From the NCBI GenBank assembly GCA_937912115.1, contig CALDOI010000191.1, forward strand, positions 1 to 64,000: DNA of 64,000 bases, read 5' to 3'. The notes under the pieces are model-generated. The model did not search any database. It worked only from the letters and a program-made list of their open reading frames with translations, and had not been told where the DNA came from. This DNA is from an uncultured Bacteroidota bacterium (GTDB taxonomy: Bacteria > Bacteroidota > Bacteroidia > Bacteroidales > F082). Positions 30,096-40,961 of the stretch are shown in pieces. The translations under genes were made by a program, and so were the position numbers. Each line of letters starts with the position of its first letter. Positions within the stretch are counted from its first letter, which is position 1.

Positions 30096-30791
30096 ATGAC
30101 AACAGGAATAATATTACAGATTCAGGAAGCTGCAAATTTGTTAACCGGTACAAATCCGGATGATGAAATAACACTACCAATTATCGACCTTGTAATGAAA
30201 GGTGGCTGGATAATGGGTATCATTGGAGTGCTTTCCGTTATTGCGGTTTATATTTTTATTGAAAGATTTTTTATAATCGGCAGAGCTAAGAAAGAGGATA
30301 AAGGATTTATGAATAATATCAGAACCTATATTCAGGATGGAAAACTAGAGTCAGCACAAGCGCTATGTCTTACAAATAACTCACCAATCGGGAGGATGAT
30401 AAGCAAGGGGTTGTCAAGGATTGGCAGACCACTTGGTGATATTAATGCCGCAATTGAGAATACAGGTAAACTTGAAGTGTCGAGGCTTGAGAAAAATGTA
30501 GCCGGACTCGCAACTATTGCTGGTGCTGCTCCAATGCTTGGGTTTTTAGGAACAGTTATTGGAATGATTAGAGCATTCTATGATATGTCGATGGCGGGCA
30601 ATAATATTAATATTGAATTATTATCAAGGGGTATATATCAGGCAATGATAACTACCGTTGGTGGACTTGTTGTTGGTATTACAGCTTATATTTTTTATAA
30701 TATAATTGTTTCCCGAATTCAGTCGGTAGTTTATAAACTTGAAATTAATGCTACTGAGTTTATGGATATGCTTCATGAACCAGCTAAATAG
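30096..30791 (+). CDS. exbB: MotA/TolQ/ExbB proton channel family protein
   Basis: Three TM segments, GAAPMLGFLGTVIGMIRAF. Confidence 0.9.
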   Translation: MTTGIILQIQEAANLLTGTNPDDEITLPIIDLVMKGGWIMGIIGVLSVIAVYIFIERFFIIGRAKKEDKGFMNNIRTYIQDGKLESAQALCLTNNSPIGRMISKGLSRIGRPLGDINAAIENTGKLEVSRLEKNVAGLATIAGAAPMLGFLGTVIGMIRAFYDMSMAGNNINIELLSRGIYQAMITTVGGLVVGITAYIFYNIIVSRIQSVVYKLEINATEFMDMLHEPAK

Positions 30792-30857
30792 TGGCTTGGT
30801 GCTATCATAAACCCAATTAGTATTGTAAATTCATTTTAAATTAAAGAAGAAAACAGT

Positions 30858-31271
30858 ATGGCAATACAAATGCGAAATAAACGTGATACTAATTTCAGCA
30901 TGTCATCCATGTCGGATATGGTATTTCTGTTGTTGATATTTTTTATGTTGACTTCAACATTAGTTGCTCCCAACGCTATTAAATTACTATTGCCCAATAG
31001 CAACAGCAAAACGATGTCGAAGCAAACCGTAACTGTTTATATAAATAAAGCAAGGAGTATCTATGTGGAGGATCGTAAAGTTGAGCCTGCAAATCTGGAA
31101 AATATTCTTTACGGACTTATTCGAAACGAGCAATCAGCCTCAGTAGTATTACGCTCCGACAAAACTGCACCGGTACAAGATATTGTTGTTGTTATTGATG
31201 CAGTAAATGAAATAAACAATAAACACAACACCGAACATAAAGTAATTTTGGCAACCAAGCCAAAACGATAG
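30858..31271 (+). CDS. exbD: ExbD/TolR family biopolymer transporter
   Basis: SMSDMVFLLLIFFMLTSTLV. Confidence 0.9.
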   Translation: MAIQMRNKRDTNFSMSSMSDMVFLLLIFFMLTSTLVAPNAIKLLLPNSNSKTMSKQTVTVYINKARSIYVEDRKVEPANLENILYGLIRNEQSASVVLRSDKTAPVQDIVVVIDAVNEINNKHNTEHKVILATKPKR

Positions 31272-31309
31272 TTTTCGATAGATAAGAAAGTATATAGGTA
31301 TCAGGGAAA

Positions 31310-32221
31310 ATGAAATTGGATAAAGACAGACGAAGAGGTTTAATAGGGACAGTATTAGTGCATTTGATACTGCTTGTGTTTTTATTGCTTGTTGCTTTAC
31401 GAACCCCATTACCATTACCTGGTGAAGAGGGCGTTGAGGTTAATCTTGGTTATGATGATCAGGGTTTTGGTAATATACAAAGCGATGTTCCACCTCCAAA
31501 GGCTGAGCCAGTTCCTGTTCAGGAGAGGATTGTTCAGCCAACTCCCGAACCTGAGCCCGAGCCTGAACCTGAGGTTGTTGAAGAAGAAATTATAACTCAG
31601 GATATTGAAGAAGCTCCGGTAATAGAAGAAGAGGTTATTGAAAAGGAGCCCGAGAAAGAAATAGAAGAGAAACCCAAGGAAGAACAAGAACCCATAAAGG
31701 AGGAAGTTGTTGAAGAAAAACCCATTGAAGAAATAGTTGATTCTGTTTTTGTTCAGGCTGAAGCGGTTGAAGAAGTTGTTGTGGAAGAACCAAAACCGGT
31801 TGTAAATACCAGAGCCCTTTATACAGGAAGCACATCCGATTCACAAGGTACAAACCAGGGAATTACCGAGGGTGCCGGCGACCAGGGAAAACCCCATGGT
31901 TATAAAGACAGTGATAAATATGATGGTAAAGGCGGCTCCGGGGATGGAATCTCATTCTATCTTGGAGGCAGAGGATCGTTACATTTAGAACAACCAACTG
32001 CAAAATTTAAAGAACAAGGAACTGTTATTGTAAGTATTTGGGTTGATCAGGATGGAATTGTGAAAAAAGCTCAGGTGAGCGCTAAAGGAACAAATGTACT
32101 TGATCAAAATCTCCGTAAGATAGCAGTTGATGCCGCCTATAATTCAACCTTTGCCAAGGATAATAATGCTGCCGAATTACAACGTGGTACAATAACATAT
32201 AATTTTATTTTGATGAAGTAA
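31310..32221 (+). CDS. tonB: TonB-family energy transducer with Pro/Glu-rich spacer
   Basis: N-terminal TM, PEPEPEPEPE spacer, C-terminal TonB-like domain; operon with exbB/exbD. Confidence 0.8.
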   Translation: MKLDKDRRRGLIGTVLVHLILLVFLLLVALRTPLPLPGEEGVEVNLGYDDQGFGNIQSDVPPPKAEPVPVQERIVQPTPEPEPEPEPEVVEEEIITQDIEEAPVIEEEVIEKEPEKEIEEKPKEEQEPIKEEVVEEKPIEEIVDSVFVQAEAVEEVVVEEPKPVVNTRALYTGSTSDSQGTNQGITEGAGDQGKPHGYKDSDKYDGKGGSGDGISFYLGGRGSLHLEQPTAKFKEQGTVIVSIWVDQDGIVKKAQVSAKGTNVLDQNLRKIAVDAAYNSTFAKDNNAAELQRGTITYNFILMK

Positions 32222-32517
32222 TTTATCAGCCCGGCCTTCCGGAGGTTATAAAGCTTTGAGTAGTATTATTTCTCAAAATGCAATAATTCAATTCTCAACC
32301 ATAAGTATTCTACTACACATAATTTAATATACATTTGAAATCTACCTTCTTTGACGGTGGATTCATTAATGTTTTTTTGCATCCTATCTACTTTCCAATT
32401 CCACTCCATCCCCAATTACCGAATAAACACCCCCACTCACCGAATTGTTATTTCACTGCCTCAGCATACACAATATATTTGCTGAAAATTAAAACCAATA
32501 AACAAAAATTAATAGAT

Positions 32518-33009
32518 ATGGAAACTCAAAAAAGACTATACCGATCAGCATCCGACACGGTAATTGGTGGGGTAGCCGGCGGATTAGCAGATTATTTCAA
32601 CATCGATGTGGTACTAGCGAGAGTTATATTTGTGCTGCTTGCACTTTTTGGTGGAGGTGGAGTATTAATATACATCGTTATGTGGATAGTTGTCCCTGAA
32701 CAAAATAAACTCATTGATAGCTTTAATAGTAAATACAGCACTAAAGAAAAGACTGATGATGATGGAACCATAAAAAGCGAAACGCCAATAGCCGATGAAA
32801 TTATCAGGGCTAGAAATGCGAAAACTTCCAACACCGGACTAATTGCCGGAATTATTCTAATATTTGCCGGACTACTTTTTTTGGGTGATAGATTATTGCC
32901 CTGGTATAATATTACCGATCTTTGGCCACTGCTACTGGTAGTTGTTGGCGTGCTTTTGATAAAACCAGATATTTTTAAACCAACTAAAAAACAGACCAAT
33001 GAAATTTAG
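32518..33009 (+). CDS. PspC domain protein
   Basis: KRLYRSASDTVIGGVAGGLADYFNIDVVLARVIFVLLALFGGGGVLIYIVMWIVVPE; start at METQKR 32518. Confidence 0.88.
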   Translation: METQKRLYRSASDTVIGGVAGGLADYFNIDVVLARVIFVLLALFGGGGVLIYIVMWIVVPEQNKLIDSFNSKYSTKEKTDDDGTIKSETPIADEIIRARNAKTSNTGLIAGIILIFAGLLFLGDRLLPWYNITDLWPLLLVVVGVLLIKPDIFKPTKKQTNEI

Positions 33010-33904
33010 AAACATATTTTGGGGAATGATTTTGATCCTTATCGGAATCCTATTTACACTTGAAAACCTAAACGTAATCGATTTCGACTGGTACAACCTA
33101 TGGCGTCTATGGCCGGTAATTCTTATCCTCTGGGGAGTATCTGTATTGCCGGTAAAAGACATAATAAAAGTAATACTTGTTCTTGTAATACTGGCAGGTT
33201 CTGTCACATACATGATGAATAGAACAGTTTACTGGCATGATAGAGATTATAGTATTACTTATGATAATAGTAATGACTACCAGGTAATAGATCAGGAATT
33301 TACAATACCAATGGATGACAGTATTGAAACAGCAACGTTGGACATGGAAGTAGCTGCAAGTAAATTTATCCTAATGGATGAATCATATAATTTGCTCGAC
33401 TTCGAGAAAAAGGGCTCGGTATTGGATTACAAATATGCTGTAACGAAAATGGACAAATCGGTTGATATTGACATCTATATTGAAGATGATGTTGTACTGA
33501 AAACCCATTCGAAAAACAAAATTGAGATGGCATTGAATGCTTTCCCTGTTTGGGATATGCATTACGAAGTAGGTGCCGCTGATGTTGATCTGGATCTATC
33601 CGGACTTAAAATCAGCAACCTCGATATTGAAGGTGGCGCAGCAGCAATAAGGGTTAAGCTCGGTGATAAGTATCATGAAACAAAGGTTAGCATCGAATCT
33701 GGTGCTTCATCAATCAAAATTAAAGTACCCGAGAATGCCTATTGCGAGTTAGATATTTCGTCAGTATTATCAGGAAAAAATATTTCCGGATTTAAAAAAG
33801 TTGATCACGGTCATTATATCACCGAAAACTTTGATCAGGCCGAATGTAAAATTTATCTTGTTGTAGAAGCAGCCGTTTCGAGTTACTCAATAGTGCGTTA
33901 CTAA
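32999..33904 (+). CDS. LiaF/DUF5668-type membrane protein
   Basis: LILIGILFTLENLNVIDFDWYNLWRLWPVILILWGVSVL; C-terminal toast-rack-like region; overlaps the PspC gene. Confidence 0.7.
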   Translation: MKFRNIFWGMILILIGILFTLENLNVIDFDWYNLWRLWPVILILWGVSVLPVKDIIKVILVLVILAGSVTYMMNRTVYWHDRDYSITYDNSNDYQVIDQEFTIPMDDSIETATLDMEVAASKFILMDESYNLLDFEKKGSVLDYKYAVTKMDKSVDIDIYIEDDVVLKTHSKNKIEMALNAFPVWDMHYEVGAADVDLDLSGLKISNLDIEGGAAAIRVKLGDKYHETKVSIESGASSIKIKVPENAYCELDISSVLSGKNISGFKKVDHGHYITENFDQAECKIYLVVEAAVSSYSIVRY

Positions 33905-33949
33905 CGTTGTAGGGCATAGTTCGCCCGACCAATCATATATAATATCAAG

Positions 33950-33985
33950 CCCTGCATCCAATTAAAAGGGATGCAGGGTTTTTTT
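33950..33985 (+). terminator. Rho-independent terminator
   Basis: CCCTGCATCC-AATTAAAA-GGGATGCAGGG followed by T7. Confidence 0.92.
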
Positions 33986-34117
33986 GTGCCACAACCTTTA
34001 TAACTCATATGCTGAATAATTGGCAAAATAGTAAATCTCAAATTATATCAAAAATACCTCCATCCTAATACACTTTTTAATTACTTTGCACGTTTCAAAA
34101 CAATAGAAATCACTTTT

Positions 34118-36448
34118 ATGAAAAACAGATACTTATTCGTTATTGTTACCTTGATTATAATGTTGTTTGGACAGGGTTATGTAGTTGCTCAACAGGGGGT
34201 TATCAGGGGTTTTATTTATGAAGAAGAAACAGGAGAACCTGCAATGTATTGTAACGCAATACTGGAGGGGACTAATTTTGGAGGCTCTTCGGATGTAAAT
34301 GGGTACTTTATTATATCGAAAATTGATCCCGGCAACTATACATTAAATATTACATACCTCGGTTTTGATACGGTTGTTGAAAATGTTAAAATTAAACCCG
34401 GTGATATTATCAGTCAAAATTTCTTCCTTAAAAAGTCGTCATTTAAACTTGAAACAATCACCATAAGTGCCGAAAGAGCTGCCGCCAGAACTGAAACAAA
34501 AACCTCAGTTGTGAGGATAACACCAAAACAAATTAAGCAAATACCATCTGTTGGAGGCCAGGCCGACTTTGCTCAGTATTTGCAGGTTGTTCCAGGTGTT
34601 GTGTTTACAGGTGATCAGGGTGGTCAGTTTTATATACGGGGAGGATCGCCTATTCAAAATAAGGTTATGCTCGATGGAATGACAATTTATAATCCTTTTC
34701 ACTCAATTGGCCTTTTTTCGGTTTTTGAAACAGATATTATTCGGAGTGCCGATGTTTATACCGGTGCTTTTAATGCGGAATATGGGGGCCGGCTTTCATC
34801 GGTTATGGATATAACAACAAAAGATGGAAATAAAAAAAGATTTTCAGGAGTTGTTGGAGCTTCAACCTTTGGAGCAAGAGCAGTATTAGAAGGCCCAATT
34901 GTTAAACAAAAGGCACCCGATAAAGGAAGTGCTTCATTTGTGTTGTCGTTTAAAAATTCATATTTAGCCGAAAGCTCAAAAATATTTTACAATTATATTG
35001 ATGAAAATGGACTACCGTTTAATTTCTCTGATTTTTATGGAAAGGTTTCGTTAAACGCTGCAAATGGAAGTAAAGTGAGCTTTTTTGGATTTAATTATAA
35101 CGATAATGTTAAGGATTATAAAGCCATTTCTGATTTTGGTTGGAAATCAGCTGGAGGAGGAGCAAATTTCGTAATAATTCCGGGAAAATCTCCGGTATTA
35201 ATTGATGGGTTAATTGCATATTCTCAGTATAATTCAAATATCAGCTCAAGCACTTTGAATAAGAGAAGTAGCTTTATCGGCGGCTTTAATGCCGGATTTA
35301 ATTTTACTTATTTTCTTGGGAAAGATGAATTGAAATTTGGATTCGAACTTGAAGGTTATCGAACCGAATATAAATTCACCAACTTTTTAAATACTGAAAT
35401 CGAACAAATTGAAAATACTACTCAGCTTGGATTATATGCAAAATATAAGGCTGTATTTGGAAAGTTTATCGTTGAACCCGGATTGAGAATTCAAGTTTAT
35501 GCTTCATTGTCTGAAGTTTCACCTGAGCCTAGATTTGCAATTAAATACAATGCTTCCGATAGATTTCGTTTGAAATTTGCTGGTGGTATGTATACTCAAA
35601 ACCTTATTGCAGCTTCATCAGATAGAGATGTTGTTAACTTGTTTTATGGATTTTTATCAGGACCTGAAAACCTGCCCGCTACATTTAACGCAAAGGAAGT
35701 TAATAGTAAAATCCAAAAATCTAATCACGTGGTACTTGGTTCCGAATTTGATGTATCCAATTCGATAACTATGAATGTTGAGGGATATTATAAACATTTT
35801 CCACAACTAACAAATATCAATCGTTTCAAAATATATTCTGAAGAAAGTGCACCTCCGGGAGCAACTGATGTAGAAACAAAAGATTTTATTCTTGAAAAAG
35901 GGGATGCATATGGTGTTGATGTTGTGCTGAAGTATGATTACAAAAAAGTGTATTTATGGTTAGTTTATTCATTGGGATTTGTTAATCGTGAATATGAAGC
36001 TGTTAACGGTGATATGATTAAATATACTCCTCATTTTGATCGCCGACATAATGTAAATGTGGTTTTTTCGTACGTAACAGGGAAAAAAGGAGAATGGGAG
36101 TTTGGTGCCCGTTGGAATTTGGGAACTGGTTTCCCATTTACTCAGATTCAGGGATTTTATGAATACTTATCATTCCCAGGAGGTGTTAATACTGATTATG
36201 TTAATGAAAATGGGCAGTTAGGAATAATCTATGGAGATCTATTTGAGGGAAGATTACCTATCTATCATCGTTTGGATCTTGATATTAAACGAAATATCTT
36301 TTTTAGTGAAAATACTAAAATGGTACTCGACTTAAGTGTTACAAATGTTTATGATCGTAAAAATATTTTTTATATCGATATTGTGACCAATAAAACAGTT
36401 TATCAATTACCTTTTATGCCTAGCTTTGGTTTAAGCCTTTACTTTTAA
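34118..36448 (+). CDS. TonB-dependent receptor with carboxypeptidase-like N-terminal domain
   Basis: IRGFIYEEETGEPAMYCNAILEGTNFGGSSDVNGYF...; plug (GGQFYIRGGSPIQNKVMLDGMTIYNPFH). Confidence 0.92.
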   Translation: MKNRYLFVIVTLIIMLFGQGYVVAQQGVIRGFIYEEETGEPAMYCNAILEGTNFGGSSDVNGYFIISKIDPGNYTLNITYLGFDTVVENVKIKPGDIISQNFFLKKSSFKLETITISAERAAARTETKTSVVRITPKQIKQIPSVGGQADFAQYLQVVPGVVFTGDQGGQFYIRGGSPIQNKVMLDGMTIYNPFHSIGLFSVFETDIIRSADVYTGAFNAEYGGRLSSVMDITTKDGNKKRFSGVVGASTFGARAVLEGPIVKQKAPDKGSASFVLSFKNSYLAESSKIFYNYIDENGLPFNFSDFYGKVSLNAANGSKVSFFGFNYNDNVKDYKAISDFGWKSAGGGANFVIIPGKSPVLIDGLIAYSQYNSNISSSTLNKRSSFIGGFNAGFNFTYFLGKDELKFGFELEGYRTEYKFTNFLNTEIEQIENTTQLGLYAKYKAVFGKFIVEPGLRIQVYASLSEVSPEPRFAIKYNASDRFRLKFAGGMYTQNLIAASSDRDVVNLFYGFLSGPENLPATFNAKEVNSKIQKSNHVVLGSEFDVSNSITMNVEGYYKHFPQLTNINRFKIYSEESAPPGATDVETKDFILEKGDAYGVDVVLKYDYKKVYLWLVYSLGFVNREYEAVNGDMIKYTPHFDRRHNVNVVFSYVTGKKGEWEFGARWNLGTGFPFTQIQGFYEYLSFPGGVNTDYVNENGQLGIIYGDLFEGRLPIYHRLDLDIKRNIFFSENTKMVLDLSVTNVYDRKNIFYIDIVTNKTVYQLPFMPSFGLSLYF

Positions 36449-36469
36449 CCACCTTCTAGTTTTAAAGAA

Positions 36470-37898
36470 ATGACCAAGTTGTATCTTTCCACGTTAGTCC
36501 TACTTGCTTTTTCTATTTTAATATCGTGCAAACCAACCAACAACACTAATTTGAAACAACCTAAGGCTAAACAAATAGCTAAAGAACTGGTAATGCATGG
36601 TGATGCCCGCATCGATAATTATTATTGGCTTATAGTATTGATACTGTTAGCAGACGAAAATTTGATATCTATTTTAGGAATACTGTAACAAATAAGTTAT
36701 TTGATGAGGTAATATCAAATACCACCGGTAATATTGTTTGGGCCAATGATAATCGTACGGTTTACTATCAGGTTAAGGATAAGACCTTGAGATCATATAG
36801 AATTTATAAACATGAAGTGGGAACTGCTGTTGAAACTGATGTGCTTATTTATGAAGAAGCTGATCCAACATTTTCAGTTTATGTATATAAAACAAAATCT
36901 GACAAGTATCTGGTAATAAGTTCCGAAAGTATTCTTTAGAGTGAGTACCGAATTCTGGATGCAAATAATCCCGATGGTAAGTTTAATATTTTTCAACAGA
37001 GATTGCCAAAGGTTGAATATAGTATTAGGCATCAAAACGGCAGGTTTTTAATACTTACAAATTTTGAGGCTTCAAACTTTCGTTTGATGGAAGTTGGAGA
37101 GAATGAGACGGATATAAATAACTGGACTGAAGTTATTGAGGGAAGAGATGACGTAATGCTTGAAGACTTAAAAGTATTTTCCGTTTTTTTTGTTGTTACA
37201 GAACGTAAAAACGGACTTTCGAAATTCAGGATATTTAATACTAGTTTAGTTAGTGATTATTTCCTGGATTTCGAGGAAGACGATTACTATGTAACTTCGT
37301 CGGCAAATCCTGATTTTAGTTCTCAAAAATTTAGGTATAATTACACATCATTAAAAACGCCTCGCACTGTTTATGATTATGATATGATTGATCGTGAGCA
37401 AAAAATGTTAAAAAGACAAGAGGTAGTTGGAGGATATAACCCAGATGATTATATAACCGAAAGAAAGTACGCAGTAGCCCGCGATGGTGTAAAATACCCA
37501 TTTCGATAGTGTACAAAAAAGGATATAAGATTGACGGGAAAGCCCCCTTATTGCTATATGCCTACGGCTCGTATGGAATCAACATTGAGTCAACATTCAG
37601 GTCGTTGCGTTTAAGTTTACTAGATAGAGGATTTGCTTTTGCGATAGCTCATGTTCGCGGAGGCGAGGAATTGGGACGCCATTGGTACGAAGATGGTAAA
37701 ATGCTAAACAAGAAGAACACTTATTTTGACTTTATTGATTGTGGTAAATATTTGGTTGCCGAAAAATACACTTCACCTAATAGTATGTTTGCAATGGGTG
37801 GTAGTGCAGGCGGACTATTGGTTGGGGCAGTTATTAATTATAGCCCCGAATTATTTAAAGGAGCAATTGCAGCCGTTCCGTTTGTTGATGCTGCTTAA
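36470..37898 (+). pseudogene. Degenerate S9-family prolyl oligopeptidase / oligopeptidase B-like protease
   Basis: Four colinear ORF fragments (36470-36688, 36625-36939, 37003-37509, 37509-37898) with internal deletion, in-frame TAG, frameshift and C-terminal truncation; GGSAGGLLVGA nucleophile region still readable. Confidence 0.88.
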
Positions 37899-37915
37899 TC
37901 CTGAGAAGTACTAGC

Positions 37916-37950
37916 ATAACTATTGGTGAATACATTCACCAAAAAGTTAT
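37916..37950. repeat. Palindrome / stem-loop after pseudogene and helicase gene
   Basis: ATAACTATTGGTGAATACATTCACCAAAAAGTTAT: TGGTGAAT/ATTCACCA and ATAACT/AGTTAT pairing. Confidence 0.6.
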
Positions 37951-37973
37951 AGTATTGTTTATGATATTTGGTA

Positions 37974-39257
37974 TTAACGAGGTCTTCGAGAAAAGGTTCT
38001 CCGGCTTTTTTGTTGGTTTTCACTTCCTCCGGCATTTGAAGAATTGGGAGAACGCCTTCTTTGAAATTGCTTCTTTGAGGCATTTGGTTTTACAGACTTT
38101 TTAACTTCAACCTGAGTACCATCATCCTCAAAAGGGTTTTCCTCAGCTATGGTTATGGTTTGATCAATAAGCTTTTGAATATCTTTCAAATATGCTCTTT
38201 CCTCAGCATCGCAAAATGAAAGTGCGATACCACTTGCTCCTGCTCTACCGGTTCGGCCAATTCGATGAACATAGGTTTCAGGAATATTTGGAAGATCAAA
38301 ATTTATTACATGCGAAAGATCATCTATATCAATTCCACGAGCTGCAATATCAGTTGCAATAAGAACCTTTGTGTGGCCGCTTTTGAAATTGCTGAGAGCT
38401 CGTTGCCTTGCTCCTTGCGATTTATTGCTGTGAATAGCTTCGGAAACTATTGATGCTTTGTCAAGAATTTTTACGATTTTATTGGCTCCATGTTTGGTTC
38501 TTGAAAAAATTAGCACCGACCCAACTTCATCTGTTTTTAGAATATGCAGAAGTAGTTTTGGTTTATCTTTTTTACTAACATAGTATAGAAACTGCTCAAC
38601 CTTTTCAGCCGTTGTTTGCTCTGGCTTTACTGTTACTTTCTCAGGGTTTCCAAGTATTTTTTGTGATAGCCTTACTATATCAGGTGGCATGGTTGCCGAA
38701 AAAAACAATGATTGTCTTTTTACAGGTAATTTTGCAATGATTTTTCGAATATCGTGGATGAAGCCCATATCTAGCATACGATCTGCTTCATCAAGCACTG
38801 AGAATTCAATATCACTTAAAGTAATAAATCCTTGTTCTATTAGATCGAGCAAACGACCAGGAGTTGCAATTAGTATTTCTACGCCCTGACGCAGGCTTTG
38901 TGTTTGAGCCAATTGCTTAACTCCACCAAAAATTACAGTATTTCGGATTCCGGTATACTTACCATAGGTTGTAAAACTATCAGCAATTTGGATCGCAAGT
39001 TCACGTGTTGGTGTAACAATTAAGGCTCTTATCTTTCGCCGTCCTTTGATTTGTTGCGGATTATTGTAGATATGTTGAAGTATGGGAATGGCAAATGCTG
39101 CCGTTTTTCCTGTACCTGTTTGGGCACAACCTAATAAGTCCTTTCCTTGTAGTAGTATTGGAATTGATTGTTCCTGGATGGGAGTTGGGTGTGAATAGCC
39201 TTCAGCCTCTATGGCTTTCAGGATGGGGTCGATAACCCCTAAAGATTTGAATGTCAT
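37974..39257 (-). CDS. DEAD-box RNA helicase (RhlE-like)
   Basis: [41 protein letters not shown]. Confidence 0.93.
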   Translation of the reverse strand: MTFKSLGVIDPILKAIEAEGYSHPTPIQEQSIPILLQGKDLLGCAQTGTGKTAAFAIPILQHIYNNPQQIKGRRKIRALIVTPTRELAIQIADSFTTYGKYTGIRNTVIFGGVKQLAQTQSLRQGVEILIATPGRLLDLIEQGFITLSDIEFSVLDEADRMLDMGFIHDIRKIIAKLPVKRQSLFFSATMPPDIVRLSQKILGNPEKVTVKPEQTTAEKVEQFLYYVSKKDKPKLLLHILKTDEVGSVLIFSRTKHGANKIVKILDKASIVSEAIHSNKSQGARQRALSNFKSGHTKVLIATDIAARGIDIDDLSHVINFDLPNIPETYVHRIGRTGRAGASGIALSFCDAEERAYLKDIQKLIDQTITIAEENPFEDDGTQVEVKKSVKPNASKKQFQRRRSPNSSNAGGSENQQKSRRTFSRRPR

Positions 39258-39334
39258 GTAATAACTATAATGTGCGGCAAAGATACATCATTTGTTTGGA
39301 TATCCTGTTTTTTATTAATTTGGAGAGGTGTGAG

Positions 39335-39369
39335 GTTATCCGTTACTTGTTATTAGTTATATGTTATAC
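39335..39369. repeat. Five-unit heptad array GTTATCC GTTACTT GTTATTA GTTATAT GTTATAC
   Basis: Read directly; strict 7-nt period. Confidence 0.8.
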
Positions 39370-39487
39370 GCTTTGTGTGTTGCTTTGGAAGACCAACACT
39401 TTATATGTCCTTATATGGTTAAATAATCCATCGGAATAATGGTTTGTAGAGCGATCTGTTATTTTAGGTGAGTATTGTTCTAAGCCG

Positions 39488-39531
39488 AATCAACGTATAA
39501 CTATTTAACACATAACTTATAACTAAATAAC
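39488..39531. repeat. Inverted-orientation GTTATNN array overlapping the helicase stop codon
   Basis: Reverse complement: GTTATTTA GTTATAA GTTATGT GTTAAATA GTTATAC GTTG. Confidence 0.78.
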
Positions 39532-40848
39532 AGTTACCCTTATTTTTTTCTTTTTAAGTTTAGTATTATTTATCGATGAGATTAGGTTTTCAACTACCGA
39601 TTCGTGAACTCCTACAAATGCGCAATCTTGTTTTAATTCGATAATTCCGATCTGATCGTTGGTAAGCCCGCCTTGTTTTATGCATAACCCTGCAATATCG
39701 CCTTTTGAAATTTTATCTTTTCTACCACCTGAAATAAATAAAGTGCTCCATCGCGTTCTTTCCTGATCGTTCGACTTCTGTAATTCAATATCTCGAAAGC
39801 TATCCTTTGCGGGAACGTTAATAAAGTCAGGAAGATCTTCCTTTACCCACTGAATAACATATGCTGTCCCCTCCTTATGCATACGTGCTGTTCTTCCGTT
39901 TCTATGTGTGAACTCATATTTTTTAAGTGGAAATTGATAATGGATTATAAATTTTATTTCCGGCACATCAATACCTCTGGCTGCCAGGTCGGTGGCAATG
40001 ATAATTTGGTGAGTACCATTTCTGAATTTAATTAGAGCTCGTTCTCTATCTTTCTGCTCCATTCCCCCGTAGAAGCAGCCATGATTAACTTTTTTTTCTG
40101 TGAGATAATCACTCACATATTGAATTGTGTCTTTAAAGTTACAGAAGATAATTCCAGGCTGGTTTCCAATGTGATTTAGTAAAGTTAAGAGAGCGTCAAG
40201 TTTGTCTTTTGATGGTGAAAGGACTGTCTTGATTTTTAGATTGGAGATTTGTTCGTGTGAGTAATCAAGGTAGGCTGGATTTCTCATTCCAACGAATGCA
40301 GGAATTTCAACTCTCTGGGTTGCTGAGGTAAGTATCTTCTTTTGAACCTTTGGTAAGGCATCGGCTATTTCGATCATTTCCGATTCGAATCCAATTTCAA
40401 GTGATTTATCGAACTCATCCAGAACAAGTGTGGTGATTGAATCAGTTACAAACCTCTCTCTTCGTAAATGGTCGGCAATACGTCCGGGAGTTCCAATAAG
40501 TATAGCTGGCGGATGTTTTATGTCGATCATATCCTGAGAGCCTGATCGGCCACCATATACGGCTATAGCCTTATAACCTGTTCCCATTTGTCGGATAACT
40601 TGTTCGATTTGAATAGCCAGTTCCCGTGATGGAACAATAATCAGAACTTGTATTTCAGATTTTTCAGGATCCAGTTCGCTAATAATTGGTAATAGGAAAG
40701 CAAGTGTTTTTCCTGTTCCTGTTGGAGATAGTAATACGGTCGATGGGTTAGATTGAATAGTTAAAAGAGCCTCTTCCTGCATGGGATTTAGGTTTTTAAT
40801 ATTCAATTTATCGAGAATTTCCTGTTGGTTTTTTATGATGCTTGACAT
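39523..40848 (-). CDS. DEAD-box RNA helicase with C-terminal DbpA-type RNA-binding domain
   Basis: LLSPTGTGKTLAFLLPI, LVLDEFDKSLEIGF, HRNGRTARM; C-terminal GGRKDKISKGDIAGLCIKQGGL. Confidence 0.88.
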   Translation of the reverse strand: MSSIIKNQQEILDKLNIKNLNPMQEEALLTIQSNPSTVLLSPTGTGKTLAFLLPIISELDPEKSEIQVLIIVPSRELAIQIEQVIRQMGTGYKAIAVYGGRSGSQDMIDIKHPPAILIGTPGRIADHLRRERFVTDSITTLVLDEFDKSLEIGFESEMIEIADALPKVQKKILTSATQRVEIPAFVGMRNPAYLDYSHEQISNLKIKTVLSPSKDKLDALLTLLNHIGNQPGIIFCNFKDTIQYVSDYLTEKKVNHGCFYGGMEQKDRERALIKFRNGTHQIIIATDLAARGIDVPEIKFIIHYQFPLKKYEFTHRNGRTARMHKEGTAYVIQWVKEDLPDFINVPAKDSFRDIELQKSNDQERTRWSTLFISGGRKDKISKGDIAGLCIKQGGLTNDQIGIIELKQDCAFVGVHESVVENLISSINNTKLKKKKIRVTVI

Positions 40849-40961
40849 GGTGCAAAGGTAGGATTTACTTAATACTTGCAATTGGTATTCTTGGTCCTTT
40901 TGTATTTGTACTAAAATGACCGCATCAATATTGTTTATTGATAGTCGTTAAATCATTTTTG

